Positions 1 to 9,190 of a DNA stretch of 64,000 nt are shown piece by piece. The position numbers were made by a program, and so were the translations under genes. Under the pieces are notes generated by a model that saw only the letters and a program-made list of their open reading frames with translations, did no database searches and was not told where the DNA came from. The stretch lies in NCBI GenBank assembly GCA_022510425.1, contig JAFLTO010000001.1, forward strand, positions 124,001 to 188,000. The letters are read 5' to 3'. The DNA is from Muribaculaceae bacterium. Its GTDB lineage: Bacteria; Bacteroidota; Bacteroidia; Bacteroidales; Muribaculaceae. The first letter of the stretch is position 1. Each line of letters opens with the position of its first letter.

Positions 1-119
1 AACCCGGATATCCAATTCTCACGTTCAATCTCAGCATCTGTTTTTTTTATTTTCTTACAGCTAATGCAAGAAAATATAATACAGAAACTAAGAAAAAAAT
101 ATATGGTTTTTAATTTCAT
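1..119 (-). CDS. Putative lipoprotein, N-terminus only (runs off the left edge)
   Basis: The reading frame starts at an ATG at 119 on the minus strand and stays open to base 1, giving 39 residues. The first 12-20 residues are strongly hydrophobic after a basic start (MKLKTIYFFLSF), and are followed by FSC and ISC (Cys18 or Cys21), a lipobox-like end of a type II signal peptide. A charged, mature-protein-like stretch (KKTDAEIEREN) follows. The ATG overlaps the relA stop codon as ATGA, so it is probably translated by coupling to relA. The product and family cannot be named from this fragment. The signal peptide and the exact overlap are what argue that it is real. Confidence 0.6.
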   Translation of the reverse strand, partial: MKLKTIYFFLSFCIIFSCISCKKIKKTDAEIERENWISG

Positions 120-2320
120 ACTCTTTGAACTTGTTTCACACCTTTCACGGTTGTAATCTTTTTTACCAATCCGTTAAGTTTCTTGATATCTTTTACAGCT
201 ACTACTAAAACTCCTTGGAAAGTTCCGTCATTACTGTCAACCGAAATATTTCTTAAATTGACACCGTTTTCTTTAGATATTACAGAAGTTATATTTGCAA
301 CAATACCGATATCATCTTTTCCGGTAATTTTCAAAGTTGCCGGAAGCATATCTCCGTCTACTCCGCTCCATGTGGCATTGATGATGCGATAAGGATATCT
401 TTCTCTGATATTATTTGCGTTAGGACAATCTTTACGATGAATTTTTACCGTTCCGTCAGAAGATATGAAACCAAAAACCTCATCTCCATAGATAGGGTTA
501 CAGCATTTGGCATATTTATAACTTAACCCATTAATACTTTTGTCCCCTATTTTAATAATCTCTTCAGACTCCTCTGAATGTGAGTTATCCTGCAACTGGA
601 AACCCTCGGCCGAAACTCTGGTTGATTCATTTTTTGGTCGTGTTTCATCCAGATATGTTGAGAGGAACTTTCCAGGATCGATTTTACCATCGGCCATATC
701 CGCGAAAAAGTCATTGGCATGTTTATATCCGTTTTTCGCAAGATACTTCATGAAAACAGATTCTTCTATTTCAACTTTTCTGTTTTTTGCTCTTCGGTTG
801 AAAAGCTCTTTTCCTAAGTCGGCCTTGCGGATTGTTTCCTCATTAAGAGTCTGTTTAATTTTGTTTCTTGCCTTAGAGGAAACTACAATATTTAGCCAGT
901 CTTTCTTTGGGGATTGGGTTGTAGAAGTAAGGATTTCAACAGTATCCCCATTAGAAATTTTATAAGTTATCTTACGGTGTTGTCCATTGACAACTCCACC
1001 GGTACAATGAGCACCTACATTAGAATGGATCAGAAACGCAAAATCAAGCACTGTTGCTCCGGCAGGCAGTCTGAAAAGATCACCTTTTGGAGTGAATGCA
1101 AAGACTTCCTTTCCATACACATCCTTCTTCATATCTTTCATCAGCTGCATTGGACCCGACTCGGCTGTCTCAAGAATGTCTCGTATATTGTTCATCCATT
1201 GATCGGAGGAATCGCCTTTCACCCCTTTATATCTCCAATGTGCAGCAAGTCCCTTTTCAGCCACAAGATCCATCCTTTTAGTGCGGAATTGCACCTCCAC
1301 CCATTTTGAATCAGGTCCCATCACCGTGGCATGAAGACTTTCATACCCATTACTTTTAGGTATAGTGATCCAATCTCTCATACGGGCCGGATTTGCTGTA
1401 TACATATCGGCCAAAATTGAATAAGCAAGCCAACAATCACTCTTCTCTTTCTCAAGAGGGGTGTCTATAATCACACGTATTGCAAAGAGATCGTAGATGC
1501 CGGGTAAATCCACCTTCTGTTTCTTCATCTTGTTCCAAATGGAAGAAATAGATTTGGTACGACCCTTAATATCGAAAGTTATGCCGGCAACCTCCAGTTT
1601 TTCCTTCACAGGATCGATGAAAGCCTTTATATATGCGTCTCTTTCTCTTTTTGTTGCGTTTAATTTTTTTGCAATTTGGGTATAGATTTCCCGATTAGTA
1701 TATTTTAAAGATAAATCTTCAAGTTCGCTTTTAATCTTATATAAACCGAGCCTATGAGCAAGCTGTGCATAAAGATAATTTGCCTCAAAAGCCACATCTC
1801 TTACCCAATTGTCGTCAGGATGATTGTTGATCATTCTCATCAGGGCAAGATTCCTAACAATCATTATTATGATAACTCGAATATCATCGGCTAAAGCTAA
1901 CAAAAGCCCCCGAAAGTTATCCTGGTTTACAACATTGTTTTTGTTAGAAAACCTATCTACCGACTCAAGGCCGGTTAATAATCCTGCAATATCTTCTCCC
2001 CATTCTCTCCTTATACTTAAAATATCAGTCAAGCCCTCTTTGAGAAACGGATATAGCCCAATGGCCAACATTATATTTTTGTCGGGCTCCACTGCCTCCG
2101 CAAATAAATGGGCCGTGTTTAGAGTCAATAATGCTTCGGAGATATTTTTATCATCATGGGCTAAATTTGAGAGGGTTAGATTTTTGCGTGCAAAGTGCTT
2201 AAATTTTTTTGCCTCATCCTCTCTAAATTTACCCTTTAATTCCTTACCTAATTTATGGGCTATAGTGAAATATTCCCTTTTTTCCGTTAATGTGAGTTTA
2301 TCCTTATTGATTTCACTCAT
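116..2320 (-). CDS. relA: RelA/SpoT-family (p)ppGpp synthetase, hydrolase domain degenerate
   Basis: A 734-residue long RSH protein of normal length that makes (p)ppGpp from ATP and GTP/GDP in the stringent response. Domains in order: pseudo-HD region (about 40-210), synthetase (about 250-365, with GRTKSISSIWNKM, PKSNGYESLHATV at 321-333 and EVQFRTKRMD at 342-351), TGS (about 404-465, VFAFTPKGD), a Cys/His segment (CCNP at 606-609, HRKDC at 628-632) and a C-terminal ACT domain (about 660-734). In the HD region the metal-binding HD pair is absent: residues 88-96 read IGLYPFLKE where bifunctional Rel has LLHDVVED. The later LADRLHNMRT-like stretch reads IVRNLALMRM (154-163). I infer a synthetase-only, RelA-like enzyme with a second SpoT-like hydrolase elsewhere. 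A TAAATTTG box lies upstream at 2362-2369. Confidence 0.93.
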   Translation of the reverse strand: MSEINKDKLTLTEKREYFTIAHKLGKELKGKFREDEAKKFKHFARKNLTLSNLAHDDKNISEALLTLNTAHLFAEAVEPDKNIMLAIGLYPFLKEGLTDILSIRREWGEDIAGLLTGLESVDRFSNKNNVVNQDNFRGLLLALADDIRVIIIMIVRNLALMRMINNHPDDNWVRDVAFEANYLYAQLAHRLGLYKIKSELEDLSLKYTNREIYTQIAKKLNATKRERDAYIKAFIDPVKEKLEVAGITFDIKGRTKSISSIWNKMKKQKVDLPGIYDLFAIRVIIDTPLEKEKSDCWLAYSILADMYTANPARMRDWITIPKSNGYESLHATVMGPDSKWVEVQFRTKRMDLVAEKGLAAHWRYKGVKGDSSDQWMNNIRDILETAESGPMQLMKDMKKDVYGKEVFAFTPKGDLFRLPAGATVLDFAFLIHSNVGAHCTGGVVNGQHRKITYKISNGDTVEILTSTTQSPKKDWLNIVVSSKARNKIKQTLNEETIRKADLGKELFNRRAKNRKVEIEESVFMKYLAKNGYKHANDFFADMADGKIDPGKFLSTYLDETRPKNESTRVSAEGFQLQDNSHSEESEEIIKIGDKSINGLSYKYAKCCNPIYGDEVFGFISSDGTVKIHRKDCPNANNIRERYPYRIINATWSGVDGDMLPATLKITGKDDIGIVANITSVISKENGVNLRNISVDSNDGTFQGVLVVAVKDIKKLNGLVKKITTVKGVKQVQRV

Positions 2321-2361
2321 TATAAATTGACTAATTTTAATAGTTAAGTCTTATTAATCTA

Positions 2362-2369
2362 CAAATTTA
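2362..2369 (-). promoter_or_regulatory. Possible -7 promoter element for relA
   Basis: On the minus strand this reads TAAATTTG, matching the Bacteroidetes TAnnTTTG element, about 40 bases before the relA start. The nearest TTG is 23 bases upstream (2393-2395), longer than the usual 19-21, so the -33 part is weak. Confidence 0.4.
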
Positions 2370-2391
2370 TTAAAAAAGGCTGAATAAATTG

Positions 2392-3438
2392 TCAATATTT
2401 TCTTATGAATGAAAAAATAGTATCATATGCCGCATCTCTCACTTCCTTTCGGCTTAAAATCAAATCATGAAGACCACTGTCTATGGCACATACTTCTCTC
2501 TCAGTGCCAAGCTGCACTCCTCTTTTCTGCAACATGAAAGGGTCAAGCACTGCATCGCCAGTTTGAAATTCCGGATTATAGTTGCAACCGTCAATCTTCC
2601 TGCTACTATGCATCACCAATATTGGAAGCATAATATTATCCTTATTCTTCATTACCTTCTTTTGTGCACTTTGGATGGCATTTATCCATGATGTAGTCAC
2701 CGGGGGTGAGTAAATCATTTTCCAATCAGTATTGTATTCCCATTCACCATAGTATTCTTTCAAAAGGCTATAGGCATATCCATCACATTTAGACTGCTTG
2801 ATTTTATTGTTTTTAAACATCTTACCCCAGAAACTAACAATAGGAATCGCCACATTTCTCATAAAAGAATTGAAATTCCACGCCAAGAATGGCGAATCTG
2901 TAACAATTCTGTCAACCGGTGTGTCCAATCCTTTAACAGCACCATAAAGAGCCACTGTCAATCCTCCTGTTGAATGACCCGACAGAGTGATATCTATGTT
3001 ACCATCTCTTATAATCTGATTCAAGGCAGAATCAATATCATCAAAATATTCTTCTTGGTTTCGAATATTGAAGGGATATTGCCAGGGTTGTCTGCTCCTG
3101 CCATACCTTCTTAAATCCACTGCATAGAAATTATATCCGGAATCGACAAACCTCTCTCCCATTTCACTTTGAAAAAAATAGTCATTGAATCCATGTATAT
3201 ACAGATAAGCCTTTCGGGAGCCCTTGGGATCTAATTTTCTTACTATAGTCGATCGGCATGGGCCATCGAAAGCTTCCCCTTGATTCACATATCTTGCCTC
3301 GAATCCATCTAAAATATCCGCATGCCATGTAGTGTCGGTAGTAAAAGTCTTCGGGCCTGTGTATTTTTCATTTACATCCCAAGCTTTACAAAACACACAT
3401 GCAAGCATCAGAAAGAATAAAATAGGAAGCTTTCTCAT
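2392..3438 (-). CDS. Secreted alpha/beta hydrolase (lysophospholipase-like)
   Basis: A serine hydrolase of the alpha/beta fold, probably acting on ester substrates in the periplasm or at the surface; the substrate is unknown. I use the ATG at 3438 (348 aa) because it begins a clean signal peptide (MRKLPILFFLMLACVFCKA). An upstream in-frame start at 3465 would overlap the TAAATTTG promoter box. Visible features are the oxyanion-side motif YIHGFNDY (about 80-87), the DLRRYGRS loop, the nucleophile elbow GHSTGG with Ser156, a candidate acid in AVLDP and a candidate His in GLHDL near the C-terminus. It lies 42 bases downstream of the outer-membrane barrel gene on the same strand but has its own -7 box. 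Confidence 0.82.
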   Translation of the reverse strand: MRKLPILFFLMLACVFCKAWDVNEKYTGPKTFTTDTTWHADILDGFEARYVNQGEAFDGPCRSTIVRKLDPKGSRKAYLYIHGFNDYFFQSEMGERFVDSGYNFYAVDLRRYGRSRQPWQYPFNIRNQEEYFDDIDSALNQIIRDGNIDITLSGHSTGGLTVALYGAVKGLDTPVDRIVTDSPFLAWNFNSFMRNVAIPIVSFWGKMFKNNKIKQSKCDGYAYSLLKEYYGEWEYNTDWKMIYSPPVTTSWINAIQSAQKKVMKNKDNIMLPILVMHSSRKIDGCNYNPEFQTGDAVLDPFMLQKRGVQLGTEREVCAIDSGLHDLILSRKEVRDAAYDTIFSFIRKY

Positions 3439-3462
3439 GATAAGACAGTTTTGGTTAGTACA

Positions 3463-3470
3463 CAAATTTA
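3463..3470 (-). promoter_or_regulatory. -7 promoter element before the alpha/beta hydrolase
   Basis: Minus strand TAAATTTG about 25 bases before the chosen start. No TTTG is seen at the expected -33 distance. Its position argues against the upstream start at 3465. Confidence 0.4.
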
Positions 3471-3480
3471 AATAAAATTT

Positions 3481-6360
3481 TTAAAATGGCCGTCCGCCAC
3501 CTCCCATTCCTCGGGGAGGTCCCTGACGTCCCCGGCGACGTTCTCCGGATGGTCTTCCTTCACCTCGCACTTCTCCAGGGGGTGGGCCCATAAATATATC
3601 TTCTTCTCCTGTTGGCCCTTTGTTCTTTTTCTTCAATGAATTGAAACTCCAAGTAAGGCTGAAAAGTACATATCTTGTCAGATCATTATATTCCGTATCC
3701 ACAATGGCATTGGCGGTTACAGATCGCAAAATATTTTTCTTTTGATGGAGTAAATCATAGGCCTTCACTGAAAATGTGAGAGACTTATCACTTAGGAATG
3801 AATATGATAGTTGTGCATTCCACAACCACTGATTTATATTATAACCGGTGGTATAACCGGAGTTAGCTGCGAAATTTAAATCTGTTGTTAAATCCAAACC
3901 GAATGGAAGATATAATGAGGCATCTGCACTGAATCCATATGAATGAGTCTTGCGATTGTTCTGTTGGGGTAGAGAGTTAATTACGGTATTGAAACTATAA
4001 TTAGGGTTCAACGATGCTTGGAAAATGTCGGAAGAAAAAGTTATTCCTGCTGAAGGTGAAAGAGTCACATTGTCAGAACGGTTGAAATCTCCGTTTATAT
4101 AGCCTGGTGTAGAGGCATAACGTGTGTTGAACCTTGCATTAAATCTCCATTTAGTGTTTGAGAAAGGACCTGTGTACATGCCCATAAAGAACAGATTAGT
4201 ATTGCCATTTACATTAGAATATGTGGTGGTTCTTCCTCCTGTCTCAGAATCGGTTATTGTTCTTGACACGATTGTATTCAATGAATATGAAGCATTAATC
4301 ATAAGCATCAAAGACTGTTGACGCTCAGCATTAAAATTATTGAAATTAATCCCTATATTTTGTGTGAATGTGGGTTTAAGTTCCGGATTACCTATCTTTA
4401 TATTCAAAGGATCACTCACATCCGGCACCGGTTGCAATTGAGATATACTCGGCTGGCTGGTACGAGCCCTGTAATTAGCCCTCATGGAACTGTTGTCGCT
4501 GAATTTTACTCTTACATTGGCAAAAGGTGAAACGTTCCAAACCCATCTCGTTGGTATATTTCTTGCATCATTGATAAGATCGTGACTGGCTGAACTTGAG
4601 GGAGAGAACAATATGCCTGTTTCCAAATTAAGGGTCTTGCTAACTTTTTTATATCCAATCTGCAATTCTTGTGTGAAGAATTTATTTCTAAAACTGTTAC
4701 TTAAATTCGGATCAAATTCAGCTCCAAAAGGTAAGCCATTGAACCCCAAGTCGAAATCCAAGTTTCCAACTTCAGGCAATGGTAAATTATACGTGAATTG
4801 ATCCGCATTATTCCATTGATATTTTGTCCGATAGGATAAAGTAATGAAATTTCCTCTTTGAGGATTTCCTAAAGGTTCAATCCATGACAATCTTCCCTCC
4901 ACTGAATTAGAATAGTTTTTATTGTCAAGATAACGATAAAATTCCTCATCCTCATCATGAAGGAGATAATAGATAATATTGCTCCATGAAAGCGATTTCT
5001 GAAGAGTCTTCGAAAAACTATATTGAAGGTTAACACTGAAAGACCTACCAGGCTTTGATGCAAATTTATGATTGAATATAAGATTGCCGCTTGTTTGGTA
5101 ACTCTTCCCTTTGTTGTTTTGAAAATTGTCATTCTTATTCACCATCGACATCAATGCATCTCCCGCTCTAAGTATGGATGAATCGTTTTTTTCTGAATCT
5201 CTAAAATTCATTGAAAATCTTGGACGAAAATCAAGAGTGTTATAATCGTCGATATTCCATTGCAGCCTTAAATCCACATTCAGGTTATGTCCTTTGTCAT
5301 TATTGTATGAACCGGAATTCTGATAACTGGTAGAATCAGGAAACAGGTATTGAGTAGCAGACTTTTGAGTAACTTTTCTATCTGAATGCGAGTATAAAAT
5401 ATTCCCTCCTATTCTAAAAATTTCTTCATTACCCACATTGAAATTAAGTCCCAATCTTTGGGCCGTAGTTATGCCTCCGTTACCACCGAAATCTCTGAAT
5501 CTTCCTCGGCCTCGGTCTGTGAATCCATTTTCGTTAATGTTATTGAGACCTCCCAATAAGGTTATTTGGTTACCGTTATGGAAATTGTTAATTACAAAAC
5601 TGCCATTATATTTGTCATCTATACCGTAACCCGCAGAAATATTACCAAACCAACCGTTGTTCATGTCTTTCTTAACTTTCAGATTTATCACAGTCTCTTC
5701 TTCACCATCATCAATACCTGTTAATCTTGCTAAATCACTTTTCCGGTCAATCACCTGTACTTTATCAACCATATTCGAGGGAAGGTTCTTAGTGGCCATC
5801 TGTGGGTCGTCTGCAAAAAATTCTTTACCGTCAACTAATATCTTGGAAATAGTTTTGCCGTTTGAAGTGATCGATCCATCGCTCCCTACTTCCACTCCGG
5901 GCAGTTTTTTCAAGAGTTGGTCAACTGTTGCATTGGGTGAAGTATGATATGAATCCGCATTAAATTCGATAGTGTCTTGTTTAGCTATCACAGCTGCCCT
6001 CACTCCTTTTACTACTGCTTCTTTCAACAGAATGGCATTTTCTCTCAGCGTTATTTTACCAAGATTTAAATTTTCAGAAGAATCAGTGACATTCAACAAT
6101 TTTGATACTGTTTCCATTCCTGTCATTGAAATCAAAAGCAGGGATTTCCCGGGTTTAACGTTCTCTATATCAAACTCCCCTTCAATATTTGTTGCCTGCA
6201 AAGCTATAGTTATTGAGTCAGGAAGACTTTTTATTGTTACAGAGGCACCCGGCAGGGGGGTATCATCTATATCATAAACTAATCCTTTAACGTTGACAGC
6301 TTGCGTCTGCAGAACACAAAAAATAGCAATATATAGTGGAAAAATATTTTTTAATGACAT
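3481..6360 (-). CDS. Outer-membrane beta-barrel protein with CarboxypepD_reg and plug domains
   Basis: A 959-residue TonB-receptor-like protein of the OMP_b-brl_3 type. A signal peptide (about 1-22) is followed by a CarboxypepD_reg beta-sandwich (about 23-95; LPGASVTIK, GEFDIENVKPG), then a plug domain (about 130-235; DQLLKKLPGVEV, SKILVDGKEFF) and a long barrel rich in aromatic and Asn/Ser strands up to about residue 909 (YVLFSLTWSFNSL). I see no SusD partner next to it, so the transported substrate is unknown. The last 50 residues form an unusual Gly/Arg/Pro-rich tail ending in GGGGRPF, beyond the last clear barrel strand. The corresponding DNA (about 3484-3630) is visibly more GC-rich than its surroundings. 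Confidence 0.88.
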   Translation of the reverse strand: MSLKNIFPLYIAIFCVLQTQAVNVKGLVYDIDDTPLPGASVTIKSLPDSITIALQATNIEGEFDIENVKPGKSLLLISMTGMETVSKLLNVTDSSENLNLGKITLRENAILLKEAVVKGVRAAVIAKQDTIEFNADSYHTSPNATVDQLLKKLPGVEVGSDGSITSNGKTISKILVDGKEFFADDPQMATKNLPSNMVDKVQVIDRKSDLARLTGIDDGEEETVINLKVKKDMNNGWFGNISAGYGIDDKYNGSFVINNFHNGNQITLLGGLNNINENGFTDRGRGRFRDFGGNGGITTAQRLGLNFNVGNEEIFRIGGNILYSHSDRKVTQKSATQYLFPDSTSYQNSGSYNNDKGHNLNVDLRLQWNIDDYNTLDFRPRFSMNFRDSEKNDSSILRAGDALMSMVNKNDNFQNNKGKSYQTSGNLIFNHKFASKPGRSFSVNLQYSFSKTLQKSLSWSNIIYYLLHDEDEEFYRYLDNKNYSNSVEGRLSWIEPLGNPQRGNFITLSYRTKYQWNNADQFTYNLPLPEVGNLDFDLGFNGLPFGAEFDPNLSNSFRNKFFTQELQIGYKKVSKTLNLETGILFSPSSSASHDLINDARNIPTRWVWNVSPFANVRVKFSDNSSMRANYRARTSQPSISQLQPVPDVSDPLNIKIGNPELKPTFTQNIGINFNNFNAERQQSLMLMINASYSLNTIVSRTITDSETGGRTTTYSNVNGNTNLFFMGMYTGPFSNTKWRFNARFNTRYASTPGYINGDFNRSDNVTLSPSAGITFSSDIFQASLNPNYSFNTVINSLPQQNNRKTHSYGFSADASLYLPFGLDLTTDLNFAANSGYTTGYNINQWLWNAQLSYSFLSDKSLTFSVKAYDLLHQKKNILRSVTANAIVDTEYNDLTRYVLFSLTWSFNSLKKKNKGPTGEEDIFMGPPPGEVRGEGRPSGERRRGRQGPPRGMGGGGRPF

Positions 6361-6449
6361 TATGTTAGTATTAATTATTATTATGACTTAAATATTTAAT
6401 AAAAGTTTAAGCACCTTTCATTTATTCAATTTCTCTTTCTTAAATATAT

Positions 6450-6481
6450 TTTGCCTTTCTTAAATAAATAAGGTATATTTG
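6450..6481 (+). promoter_or_regulatory. Bacteroidetes-type promoter of serC-serA-engB
   Basis: TTTG at 6450-6453, a 20-base spacer, then TATATTTG at 6474-6481, a full match to TTTG-N19/20-TAnnTTTG. The predicted leader to serC is about 55 bases. Confidence 0.75.
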
Positions 6482-6542
6482 CCCTACAAAATACACAAAA
6501 GAAACAATAAAGAACACCAAAACAAAACAACACACCAATACA

Positions 6543-7613
6543 ATGAAAAAACACAATTTCTATGCCGGCCCAAGTATCATGAGCCAGTTCACAATTGAGG
6601 AAACAGCCAAAGCTGTGAAAGACTTTGCGGATATGGGTTTATCAATTCTTGAAATATCTCACCGTAGCAAGCAATTCCAAGCAGTGATGGATGAATCAGT
6701 GGCTTTGTTCAAAGAACTCCTTGAAATCCCTGAAGGATACAGCGTGCTTTTCTTGGGTGGAGGTGCAAGTCTCCAGTTCGCAATGGTTCCAATGAACATG
6801 CTTATACATAAGGCTGCATATCTCGATACCGGTGTTTGGGCTTCAAAAGCTATCAAGGAAGCTAAACTTTTCGGAGAAGTTGATGTGGTGGCATCATCAA
6901 AAGACCGCAACTATAATTATATCCCTCGTGATTATACTGTGCCTACCGATGTTGATTATTTCCACTATACCTCCAACAATACTATCTATGGTACAGAAAT
7001 ACGTAAAGATCCCGATGTGCCCGTTAGAATGATTGCAGATATGAGTTCTGACATCTTTAGCCGTCCGGTTGACGTGGCAAAATATGATCTTATATATGGT
7101 GGTGCACAGAAGAATCTTGCACCGGCCGGTGTAACTTTCGTTATTGTTAAAGACGACACTCTCGGGAAAGCCGACAGGGTAATCCCAACTATGTTGAATT
7201 ATGAAACTCATGTAAAGAAAGGTTCAATGTTCAACACTCCTCCGGTGCTTCCAATTTTTTCAGCGCTCCAAACCTTGAAATACTACAAGAAACTGGGTGG
7301 AGTAAGAGTTATTGAAAAGATGGATATGGATAAAGCAGAAGTGCTTTACAATGCAATCGATGGTAGCAAGATGTTTATGGCCACAGTTCCAAATCATGAA
7401 GACCGTTCCATAATGAATGTTTGTTTCATAATGAAACCGGAGTACAAGGATCTGGAAAAAGACTTCATTGATTTCGCCACTGAAAGAGGTATGATGGGTA
7501 TCAAGGGTCACCGTGACGTAGGCGGTTTCCGTGCATCGCTCTATAATGCGCTTCCGATGGAGAGTGTTAAGGCTCTTGTTGAAGTAATGAAAGAATTCGA
7601 GGCTAAACATTAA
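6543..7613 (+). CDS. serC: Phosphoserine aminotransferase
   Basis: A PLP-dependent class V aminotransferase that converts 3-phosphohydroxypyruvate and glutamate to phosphoserine, the second step of serine synthesis. In many bacteria it also acts in pyridoxal phosphate synthesis. The 356 residues are normal for the family. Visible are the N-terminal NFYAGPS, a phosphate/PLP-binding LGGGASLQF (71-79), DMSSD (166-170) and the PLP lysine Lys190 in [11 protein letters not shown]. The C-terminal [15 protein letters not shown] is also typical. It is first in a three-gene unit with serA 14 bases downstream, so the first two enzymes of serine synthesis are made together. Confidence 0.96.
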   Translation: MKKHNFYAGPSIMSQFTIEETAKAVKDFADMGLSILEISHRSKQFQAVMDESVALFKELLEIPEGYSVLFLGGGASLQFAMVPMNMLIHKAAYLDTGVWASKAIKEAKLFGEVDVVASSKDRNYNYIPRDYTVPTDVDYFHYTSNNTIYGTEIRKDPDVPVRMIADMSSDIFSRPVDVAKYDLIYGGAQKNLAPAGVTFVIVKDDTLGKADRVIPTMLNYETHVKKGSMFNTPPVLPIFSALQTLKYYKKLGGVRVIEKMDMDKAEVLYNAIDGSKMFMATVPNHEDRSIMNVCFIMKPEYKDLEKDFIDFATERGMMGIKGHRDVGGFRASLYNALPMESVKALVEVMKEFEAKH

Positions 7614-7627
7614 TCTGGTCAATCACA

Positions 7628-8545
7628 ATGAAAATTCTTGTTTTTACAGAGAAACCTTTCGCACCGGCAGCTGTTAAAGCCATTCAGAATGTAATCGACG
7701 CTGCAGGAGCCGATATGAAACTTGTGGAACGTGGAACTCGTCAGGATCTCCTGGATGCAGTAAAAGATGTTGACGGACTAATTATCCGAAGTGATGTTGT
7801 TGATGCCGAAGTCATTAATCATGCTCCTAATCTTAAGGTAATCGTTAGAGCCGGAGCAGGCTACGATAATGTTGACCTACAGGCCGCAACTAACCATGGC
7901 ATATGCGTGATGAACACACCTGGTCAGAATTCCAATGCCGTGGCTGAATTGGTTTTCGGTATGATAGTGATGATGTGCCGCAATAAATACAACGGCACTT
8001 CAGGAAGCGAACTTAAAGGAAAGTCTCTCGGAATATATGCCTTCGGACAAGTTGGAAGAAATGTTGCCCGTATTGCCTCAGGCTTCGGAATGGATATCAA
8101 GGCTCTTGATGTTTTCGTACCTGATGAAGTAATGATTCAACAAGGAGTTACTCCGGTTCATGATGTAAAGGCTCTATTCTCTGAAAATGATTTCGTTTCG
8201 TTACATATCCCGGCCACACCTGAAACTAAAAATTCAATAGGCTACGACCTTGTGGTAAGTATGCCAAAAAACGGTGTACTTGTAAACACTGCAAGAAAAG
8301 AAGTTATTGATGAAGATGGTTTGTTGAAAGCACTCGAGGAACGTCAGGATCTTCGATATGTTTCTGATATCAAACCGGCCAAGGCCGAAGAATTTGAAAA
8401 GAAATTTGCCGACCGAGTTTTCTTCACACCAAAGAAAATGGGAGCACAGACAGCCGAAGCAAATTTCAATGCCGGAGTTGCTGCAGCAGAACAAGCTATT
8501 GCTTATCTCCGAGATGGCTGGAATAAATATCAAGTGAATAAATGA
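7628..8545 (+). CDS. serA: D-3-phosphoglycerate dehydrogenase, short form with Lys in place of catalytic His
   Basis: Catalyses the first step of serine synthesis, NAD-dependent oxidation of 3-phosphoglycerate. At 305 residues it is the short type without the C-terminal regulatory or ACT domains. Visible are [11 protein letters not shown] (73-83), the NAD-binding segment [12 protein letters not shown] (136-147), the acid DVF (161-163) and the active-site Arg in NTARKEVID (Arg223). Where D-2-hydroxyacid dehydrogenases have TPHxGAxT, this one has TPKKMGAQT (267-275), so the acid/base His is Lys269. Lys variants of this kind are known to me from Bacteroidales and Entamoeba enzymes, so I expect it to be active. 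The stop overlaps the engB start as ATGA. Confidence 0.94.
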   Translation: MKILVFTEKPFAPAAVKAIQNVIDAAGADMKLVERGTRQDLLDAVKDVDGLIIRSDVVDAEVINHAPNLKVIVRAGAGYDNVDLQAATNHGICVMNTPGQNSNAVAELVFGMIVMMCRNKYNGTSGSELKGKSLGIYAFGQVGRNVARIASGFGMDIKALDVFVPDEVMIQQGVTPVHDVKALFSENDFVSLHIPATPETKNSIGYDLVVSMPKNGVLVNTARKEVIDEDGLLKALEERQDLRYVSDIKPAKAEEFEKKFADRVFFTPKKMGAQTAEANFNAGVAAAEQAIAYLRDGWNKYQVNK

Positions 8546-9171
8546 TTATAAAAAACGCTACATATAAAATTAGCAGCCCCACTGCAGCCTTATGTCCCGA
8601 TACCAATGTGCCGGAATATGCTTTCATAGGCAGATCGAATGTTGGGAAATCCTCGCTTATTAATCTACTCACAAAAAAAGGCTTGGCCAAAACATCCCAA
8701 AAACCGGGTAAGACCATGCTGATAAATCATTTCGAGATTAATAACGGTGAATTCTATATTGTTGACCTTCCCGGATATGGTTATGCTGCAAGGGGTAAAG
8801 AAAAAAGAGATGAATTCTCTGCTATGATTAAGGATTATATCCTTAATCGGCAACAGATGACTCTCTTATTTGTTCTCCTTGACATTCGTCACGATCCTCA
8901 GAAAATCGATGTTGAATTCCTTTCATGGCTGGGGGAAAACGGTGTCCCATTTGCAATTGTGTTTACCAAGGCTGACAAACTTGGACCCGTGGCTGCTCAA
9001 AAGAAAGTAGACGATTATAAGAATTTTTTAATGAAAGACTGGGAGGAGCTTCCTCCTGTCTTCATCACATCTTCTGAAAACAAAAGAGGAAAAGAAGATC
9101 TCCTCGACTATATTGAAAAAATTAATAAGAATATAGGGGAGAGTGAAAAAGACAAAATTAGAGAGCAATAA
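8542..9171 (+). CDS. engB: Ribosome biogenesis GTPase YsxC/EngB
   Basis: An essential-type TRAFAC GTPase involved in large-subunit ribosome assembly. The 209 residues carry the G1 loop GRSNVGKSS (30-38), G2 region around KPGKT, G3 DLPGYG (75-80) and G4 TKADK (about 143). The start overlaps the serA stop by four bases (ATGA), which implies coupled translation. It is the last gene of the serC operon. A stem-loop with a short T-run just downstream, inside the 3' end of the convergent sulfatase gene, is its likely terminator. Confidence 0.95.
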   Translation: MIIKNATYKISSPTAALCPDTNVPEYAFIGRSNVGKSSLINLLTKKGLAKTSQKPGKTMLINHFEINNGEFYIVDLPGYGYAARGKEKRDEFSAMIKDYILNRQQMTLLFVLLDIRHDPQKIDVEFLSWLGENGVPFAIVFTKADKLGPVAAQKKVDDYKNFLMKDWEELPPVFITSSENKRGKEDLLDYIEKINKNIGESEKDKIREQ

Positions 9172-9190
9172 ATACTCTTAAATTTAAGCT

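Noticed and set aside
540..965. A 141-codon plus-strand open frame inside relA
   Set aside because: It is antisense to conserved RelA domains and has no start context or recognisable domain.
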